Positions 57,581-64,000 of a stretch of 64,000 nt of DNA are shown here, piece by piece. How positions within the stretch are numbered: the stretch's first letter is position 1; every line of letters starts with the position of its first letter. The notes below the pieces were generated by a model. The model did no database searches. It was not told where the DNA came from and saw only the letters and a list, made by a program, of their open reading frames with translations. Both the position numbers and the translations under genes were made by a program. The DNA is from Natronococcus roseus (GTDB lineage: Archaea; Halobacteriota; Halobacteria; Halobacteriales; Natrialbaceae): NCBI RefSeq assembly GCF_043677095.1, contig NZ_JBHLJR010000001.1:310001-374000 (forward strand), in the 5' to 3' direction.

Positions 57581-57629
57581 ACTGGGTACGAGGGTGTAGA
57601 TCGGGTTAAAACAGTTGGCTCGAGCCCGC

Positions 57630-58736
57630 CTACAGCGGCAGGATGAGCGGTTCGAACTCGGCGGCGAGCAGGTAGCTCAGCGCCAGCGCGATCTTGCCGA
57701 CGACCGCGAGGAGCGCAATGGTAGCGTACGTCGCCGTCGCCGCTGTCGGCGAGAGGGCGTCGCGTCGCTGGCCGACGACCGCGCCGACCGACAGCAGGAT
57801 CGGGACGACCAGCCCGCCGATCACGGCGAGACCGACGAACGGCACGGCGTAGGTGGTGAGCAGGTTATTGATCCCCGCCTCCGCTGCGGGACTCTGCTCG
57901 GGCAACAGGACGATCGTCGCGACGACCATCGCCAGCGTCGCTGCCAGCAGTCCGGCGGTCACAAGCGAGTACTGCCGGATCGCGCGGCCGGGGTTTCGGC
58001 CAGCCACCGCCGCCAGCCCGACCGCTCCGGCCAGTCCCACGCCGAGGCCGCTGAAGATCTGGACCGGGAGCAGGAACGTCTTGTCCCACAGCGCGACCCG
58101 CTCGGTCATTCCGGAGCCGTAGGCCATCGCCGAGTAGATCAGGACGCCGGCCGCGGCGATCGAGAACACGCCGCCGAGCGCGAGCCGAACCGTCTCCGAG
58201 GGACGGGTCGTGTCGGCGAGCGAGTCGACGAGATCGAGCAGCCCGACGCGGTCGGCGACGCCGCGCAGCCCGTCGGTCCTGTCGGTGGTTGCGGCTCTGG
58301 CGGCGTCGCGCTCGGTTCCGCCGTCGGCCGCGACGGCGCCGGAGTCGGCTCGATCGGGTGCGTGCGGTCGGCTCCGTCCGAACGCGACCCAGGCGAACAT
58401 CAGGAACGCTCCCAGCCCGAGTCCGCCGAGCAGGTACGCGCCGATGGTCATCCACGAGTCGAAGTTCGTCATCGTCAGCGGGATCAGCATCGCCCGGAAC
58501 GGCGTCGCGAGGTGTGACAGCAGGATCGGCGGCCCGATCACCAGTCCGAGCAGTCCGACCAGGTAGCCGTACTTCGCGACCTGGCCGTGCCCGCGGGCGT
58601 CTCGCCGCGAGGCCAGGAGGTCGGCGACGTACCCCATCAGGTACGCTCCGCTGGCGATCCCGATCATCGCGATGTAGACGCCGATCTGCCAGTTCCACTG
58701 GGAGTACGGCAGGTCGAACGTGACTTCGGTTGCCAT
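57630..58736 (-). CDS. nrfD: NrfD/PsrC-like membrane anchor of formate dehydrogenase
   Basis: 368-residue membrane protein with about nine helices. It has WNWQIGVYIAMIGIASGAYL (the NrfD start), LLSHLATPFRAMLIPLTM, WMTIGAYLLGGLGL and AMAYGSGMTERVALWDKTFL. A charged loop (residues 125-160) links the two halves. In this operon it takes the place of the FdnI cytochrome b and would pass electrons from the Fe-S subunit to menaquinone without heme. Six nt separate it from the Fe-S subunit. Confidence 0.9.
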   Translation of the reverse strand: MATEVTFDLPYSQWNWQIGVYIAMIGIASGAYLMGYVADLLASRRDARGHGQVAKYGYLVGLLGLVIGPPILLSHLATPFRAMLIPLTMTNFDSWMTIGAYLLGGLGLGAFLMFAWVAFGRSRPHAPDRADSGAVAADGGTERDAARAATTDRTDGLRGVADRVGLLDLVDSLADTTRPSETVRLALGGVFSIAAAGVLIYSAMAYGSGMTERVALWDKTFLLPVQIFSGLGVGLAGAVGLAAVAGRNPGRAIRQYSLVTAGLLAATLAMVVATIVLLPEQSPAAEAGINNLLTTYAVPFVGLAVIGGLVVPILLSVGAVVGQRRDALSPTAATATYATIALLAVVGKIALALSYLLAAEFEPLILPL

Positions 58737-58742
58737 CGGCGG

Positions 58743-59345
58743 TTAGTCCCCCATGATCTCGTCCGCGTCCTCGCCGAAGACGATCTCGGCGGCCTCGTCG
58801 TTGAACGGCGTCGAGACGCCGTCCTCGTCGAGCTTCTCGGAGAGCTGCTCGGGCGTGCCAAACAGCAAGGCGTCGGTCGGACACTCCGAGGAGCAGGCGG
58901 GCTCGAGCCCCTCCTCCTGGCGCGGCTCGCAGGTCGTACATTTGTCCATCAGGCCGCCGCTTCGGGATCCCATCGGCTCGGCCTCCTCGGCCTCGGGAAC
59001 CTCGGCGTCCGGGTACTGCGGTGCGCCGAACGGGCAGCCGACGCCGCAGTAGTGACAGCCGATACACATGTCGGCTTTGACGCGGACGCTGCCGCTGTCC
59101 CGGATGCGCAACGCGTCGGTCGGACAAACCTCGACGCAGGGTGCCTCGACGCAGTTGTAACACTGCATCGGCTTGTTTGCCTCCTCTTCGGTCCCGTGGC
59201 CGAGCGCGACGACCTGGATTCGGTCGCTCTCCGGGGGGAGGTCCCAGGTCCGCTGACAGGCGACCTCGCAGGCCCCGCAGTCGATACATGACTCCCAGTT
59301 CGGGATGACTCGTGCCGGTCCGCTGTTAGATTCTTGTGTACTCAT
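58743..59345 (-). CDS. 4x[4Fe-4S] electron-transfer subunit of formate dehydrogenase
   Basis: 200-residue ferredoxin-like subunit. Four cluster motifs are visible: CIDCGACEVAC, CYNCVEAPCVEVCPTD, CIGCHYCGVGCPF, and CTTC with ACSSECPTD. It connects the molybdopterin subunit with the membrane anchor. There is no signal peptide, so it probably hitchhikes outward with the Tat-borne catalytic subunit. It lies 10 nt after that gene's stop and 6 nt before the NrfD gene. Confidence 0.93.
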   Translation of the reverse strand: MSTQESNSGPARVIPNWESCIDCGACEVACQRTWDLPPESDRIQVVALGHGTEEEANKPMQCYNCVEAPCVEVCPTDALRIRDSGSVRVKADMCIGCHYCGVGCPFGAPQYPDAEVPEAEEAEPMGSRSGGLMDKCTTCEPRQEEGLEPACSSECPTDALLFGTPEQLSEKLDEDGVSTPFNDEAAEIVFGEDADEIMGD

Positions 59346-59355
59346 TTGATCTCAC

Positions 59356-62328
59356 CTATCGCTTGTTCCGATCCATGCGCTGTTCCTGCCACTTGATCTG
59401 TCGATCCGACAGCTCGGGGATCTCGTCGTCGTTGGCGACCCTGATGTTACACAGCGTCGTCTTGGTCTCTTGCATCTGGGTCTCGCGGTCGTAGGCCGGC
59501 GCCGTGCCGCAGTTGATCGACTCGCCGATCACCAGCGGCTCCATCCCGTCGGGGACGCTATCCATGACCCGCTCGCCCTCGAGGATACCGCTCCAGTGAT
59601 AGGGGGCGAACGCGTGGTCGGACGCGACCCGTCCGGTCGGCCTGGCCTGGACGAGCATCTCGGCGTGTGGCGTCGTGACGACGATCCAGTCGCCCTCCTC
59701 GACGTCGATCTCGGCCGCGACGTCCGGATGGATCTCGAGGTACATCATCGGGGCCCGCGAGGCGGTCCCTTTCGTACTGCGGGTTACCGCGCCGGCTCCC
59801 TTGTGCTCGACCTGTCGACCCGAGGTGAGCACCAGCGGGTCGACGTCGCCGACCTCGACGAGTTCGTCGATGGCGTCGATGTTGTCCTGCTGGACGCCGG
59901 CGTTGTCGAGCTCGACGCGCCAGTGGTCCTCGACGCGTTCGTTACACGGGAAGTCCTCGACGAGGTCGGGCCGGGGCGTCACCGCGGGTTCGCGGTGGAC
60001 CGGGATCTCGTCGGTGAGGTTCCAGGCCTTCATCCGGGCCCGACCGCGGCCCCACGGGGCGTCGGGTTGTGGGTTGTCGAACTCCTCGTAGTCGTCGAGT
60101 TCGATGTCGTACCCCTCGTCGTCGAGCTGCTGGGCGACGTCGGCGACCGAGGTGTCCTCGTCGAACGCGCCCTCGACCGGGATCGTCGCCGCGGCGGGGT
60201 TCTCGGGGTCGGGCAGCACGGTCGAGAACAGCGGGTACTGCGGGACCCCCTCGATCTCGCCGTCCCACCAGTCGGGCTCGAACGGATCCCGGAGCTGATC
60301 CTCGGGGTCGACGTCGGGATCGTCCTCGTCCCACCAGTTCGCCCGGAAGTCCATCCCGCCATCGGAGGGATGCAGTGAGTCGTCGTAGAGGATGGGCGTC
60401 CCGGGGTGGTCCTCGTGCCAGCACGGCCACGGCAGCCCGTAGTACTCCCCGTGAAGCTCGTGGTCCTCGTCGACCTCGGCCTGGATGTCCTCGGCGCTGA
60501 ACACCTCGGAGTTCTGCTGGTGGGCCTTGAGTCGCTCGGGTGTCTGGCCGGTGTACCCGACCGATCGCGTCCCGAGGTTCCACTCCCGGGTGACGTCCTC
60601 GACCTCGTCGTAGTCGAAGTGCTCGCCGAAGCCGAGTCGCTCGGCGAAGTCACACATCAGCCCCCAGTCCGTTCGGGAGTCGTGGCGGGGTTCGATCGCC
60701 TGCGAACGCCACTGGATCTGTCGGCCGGTGTTGGTGACGCTGCCGGCTTCCTCGACGTTCGTACAGACCGGCAGCATGTAGACGTCGGTGTCGTCGTCGG
60801 CGAGCTCGGCGACCTGGTTCGGGAAGACGTCGACGTTGACGATGAAATCGAGCTCGTTGACCGCTCGCTGAACCTTCTTGTACTCGGTGAGCGAGGCGAG
60901 CCCGTGCCCCCAGAAGATCGCCGCGCGAAGCGGGTCGGGCTGGTAGATCTCCCACTCGTCGTCGAGGACGCCCTCGTACCAGCGGGCGACGGTGAACCCG
61001 TTCTTCTCCATCAGCTCGGTGTCGTGGAACCGGTCGTGGAGGTCGTCGTAGCTGACCTCGCCGGAGGTGCTCTCGGTCTGGGTCCAGACGTTGGCCCAGT
61101 GTTCCCAGGCGTCCTCGTCGAGCCCGTAGTAACCCGGTAGCGTGCTCGAGTCGACGCCGAGGTCGGTCGCGCCCTGGACGTTGTCGTGGCCCCGGAAGAT
61201 CGGGGTGCCGCCGCCCGACTGGGCGGCGTGGCCGAGCGCCAGGTTGAGCATCGCGTAGGCGCGGACGTTCCCCGTCGCGTTGTTGTGCTGGGTGCCGCCC
61301 ATCGCCCACTCGACGCAGCTGACCTCCGCGTCCGCGAGCTCCTCGGCGAGCTCCATCAGCTCCTCCTCGGAGATGCCACAGATGTCGGCGACGGTCTCGA
61401 GGTCGTACTCGGGGAGGACGTCGTCGCGGAACTCCTCCCAGGTGTCGACCATCACGCGGCTCTCGATGAACTCCTCGTCGTGAGCCTCGAGGTTCTCGAC
61501 GATGTGGTAGATCAGGCCGTAAATAAAGGCGACGTCGGTACCCGAGCGGAACTGGTAGAAGTCGTCGGACGCGGCCGCGGTCTTGGTGTAGCGCGGCTCG
61601 GCGACGATGTGTTTGCCGCCCCGCTCCTGGGCCTCCTGGAAGTACTGCCAGGCGACGGGGTGGCTCTCGATCGGGTTGTGCCCGATGATGAGGTTGACGT
61701 CGACGTTGCGCATGTCGTTCGAGTTGTTCGTCATGGCGCCGACGCCCCAGACGTTCGCGATCCCCTCGACGGTCGTCGAGTGGCAGATCCGCGCCTGGTG
61801 GTCGATGTTGTTCGTCCCGTAGAACGCGGCCAGCTTTCGGATCAGGTAGGCGGCCTCGTTGCTGTGTTTGGCCGATCCGACCCACATCGTGGAGTGGGGA
61901 CCGGTCTCCTGGCGGATGTCGTCGAGTCGACCCGTGATCTCCTCGAGGATCTCGTCCCACTCCATCTGGTTCCACTCGCCGTCCTCGAGCTTCAACGGCC
62001 GCTTCAGGCGCTGTTCGGAGTTGACAGACTGGGTTAACGAGGCTCCTTTCGAGCAGAGTCCCCCGCGGTTGACCGGGCTGTCCTCCCAGGTTTCCTGGCC
62101 GACGACCGCGTCCTCCTCGACGGACATCTGTATCCCGCAGCCGACCGAGCAGTGCGTACAGACGGTCTTTACCAGTTCGTCCCCCGCCTCGGGGTCGACG
62201 ACGTCGTCCTCGTCGGCGGCGGCGCGCTGTTGAAGCAGTGTTCGTCCCCCGACCGCAGCCGCGAGGGTTCCGCCGGCGCCGGCTTTCAGGAACCCTCGCC
62301 GATCAAGGTCGAGTGATGACCGAGACAT
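59356..62328 (-). CDS. Formate dehydrogenase catalytic subunit (Cys-type, Tat-exported)
   Basis: 990-residue molybdopterin (Mo or W bis-MGD) enzyme oxidising formate to CO2. The Tat signal is DRRGFLKAGAGGTLAAAVGG. The [4Fe-4S] site has Cys57, Cys60, Cys64 and Cys92 (CTHCSVGC ... RGGLC). The active-site motif ARICHSTTVEG places Cys182 where FdnG has selenocysteine, with His183 next. A MGD region is LIIGHNPIESHPVAWQ, and the C-terminal MopB domain (VLTSGRQVEHKGAG) is complete. A TATA-like ttaataac about 25-30 nt before the ATG at 62328 suggests leaderless expression. First gene of a four-gene operon. Confidence 0.9.
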   Translation of the reverse strand: MSRSSLDLDRRGFLKAGAGGTLAAAVGGRTLLQQRAAADEDDVVDPEAGDELVKTVCTHCSVGCGIQMSVEEDAVVGQETWEDSPVNRGGLCSKGASLTQSVNSEQRLKRPLKLEDGEWNQMEWDEILEEITGRLDDIRQETGPHSTMWVGSAKHSNEAAYLIRKLAAFYGTNNIDHQARICHSTTVEGIANVWGVGAMTNNSNDMRNVDVNLIIGHNPIESHPVAWQYFQEAQERGGKHIVAEPRYTKTAAASDDFYQFRSGTDVAFIYGLIYHIVENLEAHDEEFIESRVMVDTWEEFRDDVLPEYDLETVADICGISEEELMELAEELADAEVSCVEWAMGGTQHNNATGNVRAYAMLNLALGHAAQSGGGTPIFRGHDNVQGATDLGVDSSTLPGYYGLDEDAWEHWANVWTQTESTSGEVSYDDLHDRFHDTELMEKNGFTVARWYEGVLDDEWEIYQPDPLRAAIFWGHGLASLTEYKKVQRAVNELDFIVNVDVFPNQVAELADDDTDVYMLPVCTNVEEAGSVTNTGRQIQWRSQAIEPRHDSRTDWGLMCDFAERLGFGEHFDYDEVEDVTREWNLGTRSVGYTGQTPERLKAHQQNSEVFSAEDIQAEVDEDHELHGEYYGLPWPCWHEDHPGTPILYDDSLHPSDGGMDFRANWWDEDDPDVDPEDQLRDPFEPDWWDGEIEGVPQYPLFSTVLPDPENPAAATIPVEGAFDEDTSVADVAQQLDDEGYDIELDDYEEFDNPQPDAPWGRGRARMKAWNLTDEIPVHREPAVTPRPDLVEDFPCNERVEDHWRVELDNAGVQQDNIDAIDELVEVGDVDPLVLTSGRQVEHKGAGAVTRSTKGTASRAPMMYLEIHPDVAAEIDVEEGDWIVVTTPHAEMLVQARPTGRVASDHAFAPYHWSGILEGERVMDSVPDGMEPLVIGESINCGTAPAYDRETQMQETKTTLCNIRVANDDEIPELSDRQIKWQEQRMDRNKR

Positions 62329-62640
62329 GAATCGTTCGTCAGTGACTCACGTTATTAATCCTTTGGGTCCGAACCGATTCGGCGCTTTTGTTAGACAGAT
62401 TTCATCAGAACGTTTGGTAGGTGGCCGTCCGTTCAGTCTCTTGACAGCAGCGACGACACCGTGGCATTTAATCCGACTACAGCGCGAAGTACGGACGATG
62501 ACCACGACGAGGACGGCACCGATCGGCCGGTCGCGACGCGTTCCGACCGCGGTACGCCCCGAACGGCGATCCGTGCGTCCGCGAGTGAGGGCAGCAGCCG
62601 CAACCGGAAGGAGCCGGCTCGAGGGGGTCGTCGGTCGCCG
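62329..62640. other. Divergent promoter region between formate dehydrogenase and DUF7124 genes
   Basis: 312 bp without a secure gene. The minus-strand TATA-like sequence ttaataac (62350-62358) belongs to the formate dehydrogenase operon. An in-frame GTG at 62461 would extend the right gene by 60 Arg/Ser-rich residues; this is judged unlikely. No repeats were noticed. Confidence 0.5.
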
Positions 62641-63381
62641 ATGACCGACAGCATCGACCTCGACGACATGGACGTCGGCGAGGACGAGGACGACGGCGAG
62701 ACCACCAACCACGGCGACTGGCTCTGGCGGGGCGAGGGCGATCCGGACGAGGAGTCGGACCCCGTCCGGAGCAACGCGTCCGTCGACGGGCCGACTGATG
62801 GCGAGTCCGAGAGCGACGGCGGGGACGACACAGAGCCGACCCGGCGCGTCCCCCAGGTACCGGGAGCGACGGAAGGACCGGTCGGCGTACCGGAGGATCG
62901 CGGCGGTGGTGGCGCCGGCGGGAGTTCGGACGCGGAGTCGGAGGCCGAATCGGGAACGGACGAATCGACGTCGGCCGATTCTACGCCCCGAACGACCGAT
63001 CACGGCGAGGCGACGGCGGCCGACGACATGACTCTCGCGTTTACCTACCAGGCGATCAACCGGCTCGAGGATCCACAGTTCGTCGTCGGCGACGCCAGAG
63101 GGTGGGCCGACTGGATCGGGATCGTCGGCACGGTGTCGACGCCGGCGATCCGGAAGTTCCAGCGCGACGAGCGGATCGAACTCGACTTCTTCGGCGGCTC
63201 CGAGACCGGCCCGGCCGAGCGCCTCGCGGACGTCACGCCCGACTCGATGTTCTACGCCGATCGGACCGTCGTCGTCGGCTGCAGCGACGAGGAGTGGATC
63301 GCCGACGACGCCGGCTGGGAGTTCGTCCCCCTCGCGTCGGCCGCCGAGAAGGCCGACTGGACGATCGAACATCCGGAATGA
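62641..63381 (+). CDS. Conserved haloarchaeal protein (DUF7124-like)
   Basis: 246-residue protein in two parts. Residues 1-125 are acidic, Gly/Ser/Thr-rich and disordered (DLDDMDVGEDEDDGETTNHG). Residues 125-246 form a folded alpha/beta domain: DDMTLAFTYQAINRLEDPQF, DWIGIVGTVSTPAIRKFQ, DFFGGSETGPAERL, FYADRTVVVGCSDEEWIADD. It matches a haloarchaeal-only family often annotated as DUF7124. No known function. ATG at 62641 (MTDSIDLDDMDVG). Confidence 0.78.
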   Translation: MTDSIDLDDMDVGEDEDDGETTNHGDWLWRGEGDPDEESDPVRSNASVDGPTDGESESDGGDDTEPTRRVPQVPGATEGPVGVPEDRGGGGAGGSSDAESEAESGTDESTSADSTPRTTDHGEATAADDMTLAFTYQAINRLEDPQFVVGDARGWADWIGIVGTVSTPAIRKFQRDERIELDFFGGSETGPAERLADVTPDSMFYADRTVVVGCSDEEWIADDAGWEFVPLASAAEKADWTIEHPE

Positions 63382-63518
63382 GACGGACTCCTGTAAACCG
63401 TTTCTGACGCGACACGAACCGTCCTGTGGCCGTTCCGGAATTTTGGTACAGCAGACCCTACGAAAGTCGAGGCGACGCCCCCTCGAAAACTGGAGCCGCT
63501 CGCTTCTCGTGGGGCCGC

Positions 63519-64000
63519 TTAGACGTCGTGAAGTAGCCGCGCTCGGCACTCCGGACAGTACTGGAAGATGCTCTCCTCGGAGTCGGGGGCGAGGTCGGCG
63601 ACGACGTCGCCGATACGGTCCTCGATCGCGTCGGCGGTCGCCTCGCTCGTGAACTGCTTTCCGCAGCCGGCACACGACAGCATCGACCCCTCGTACACCC
63701 GCTCCCAGGCGGGATCCGGCTCCTCCAGCTTGTTTTCCGGCAGCAGCGACAGGTCGAGCCCGTCCTCGACGCTCATGACGTTCTCGACGCAGACCTCCTC
63801 GCAGAGCCCGCAGTTGACGCAGCGCTCGTGGTTGAAGTCGAGGCCGTTCTCGGTGCGCCGGAGCGCGTCGGTCGGACAGTAGCTCGTACAGGTCGGCGTC
63901 AGCGTACAGCCCTCCGCGACCTCGACGATCCCGAAGTCCTTCAGCCCGCGGATCACCTCCCGCTCGGGCTCGACGTGCTCGAGGATGGCGCGAACGCTCT
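63519..64000 (-). CDS. Fe-S/zinc-ribbon protein, truncated by window edge
   Basis: At least 160 residues of a protein whose N-terminus is outside the window. A ferredoxin-type region has CTLTPTCTSYCPTDALRR and then CVNCGLCEEVCVENVM (CxxCxxCxxxC). A zinc-ribbon-like part follows (CAGCGKQF and CPECRARLL). The frame continues upstream to the edge as ILEHVEPEREVIRGLKDFG, so the GTG at 63956 is not the true start. Close to the formate dehydrogenase operon, it may be an assembly or electron-transfer factor for it. Confidence 0.75.
   Translation of the reverse strand, partial: SVRAILEHVEPEREVIRGLKDFGIVEVAEGCTLTPTCTSYCPTDALRRTENGLDFNHERCVNCGLCEEVCVENVMSVEDGLDLSLLPENKLEEPDPAWERVYEGSMLSCAGCGKQFTSEATADAIEDRIGDVVADLAPDSEESIFQYCPECRARLLHDV

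Noticed and set aside
62461..62640. GTG start extending the DUF7124-like protein by 60 residues
   Set aside because: The extra residues are basic and unlike the acidic protein; ATG at 62641 is favoured.

Overview
The window is chromosomal DNA of a halophilic archaeon (class Halobacteria). GC is very high, the predicted proteins are strongly acidic, Leu-Glu is mostly written CTCGAG, many genes have a TATA-like box about 27-32 nt before the start codon (leaderless architecture), Tat-type signal peptides dominate, and archaeal hallmark genes are present: glycerol-1-phosphate dehydrogenase, geranylgeranyl-reductase family, tef1A-rps10 and archaeal-type prolyl-tRNA synthetase. Gene style and content suggest Natrialbales (Natrinema/Haloterrigena-like); this placement is inference.

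Layout. 1-7.8 kb: truncated uvrA on the minus strand, small coiled-coil, zinc-ribbon, PRC-barrel and RHH-like genes, a geranylgeranyl-reductase-family flavoprotein, a ZIP transporter, an isochorismatase/YqcI pair and a MOSC protein. 7.9-12 kb: DUF2071 and SDR genes with a duplicated SDR 3' tail, then two UspA paralogs separated by a decayed IS200/IS605-type tnpB remnant. 12-17.2 kb: ROK sugar kinase, NifU-like protein, ACT-homoserine dehydrogenase pair, tef1A-rps10. 17.2-20.5 kb: rhomboid protease, tRNA-Ala(CGC) followed by degenerate copies of its 3' end, a Tat-lipoprotein ferredoxin with a membrane b-type cytochrome, and a small gene with a decayed paralog. 20.5-23.7 kb: MEDS-GAF-GAF histidine kinase and a CBS protein.

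23.8-30.6 kb is the most striking block. Three overlapping genes encode an ATPase-dead SF1 helicase-like protein, an Fe-S-cluster PD-(D/E)XK-like protein whose nuclease residues look lost, and an intact UvrD/AddA-like helicase-nuclease. Together they resemble a three-subunit archaeal counterpart of AddAB/RecBCD. 30.6-36.8 kb: NUDIX hydrolase, a tandem family of acidic Tat-lipoproteins (the third copy broken), a quinone oxidoreductase, a secreted alpha-amylase and proS. 37-43.8 kb: gltB with an AT-rich palindromic promoter, a frameshifted membrane protein, a MscS channel and an AhpD-like protein.

44-54 kb: two ABC exporters, DUF123, an epimerase, egsA, a flippase-like membrane protein, an S9 peptidase carrying an in-frame palindromic insertion, and an Asp-rich membrane-anchored protein. 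54.3-64 kb: a molybdenum/tungsten redox region with YqeC, an aldehyde:ferredoxin oxidoreductase paralog that appears to lack all Fe-S ligands, and a minus-strand operon for a Cys-type formate dehydrogenase (catalytic subunit, 4x[4Fe-4S] subunit, NrfD anchor, TorD chaperone). It is followed by a conserved haloarchaeal hypothetical and a truncated Fe-S protein at the right edge. No CRISPR array, rRNA or replication origin was seen.
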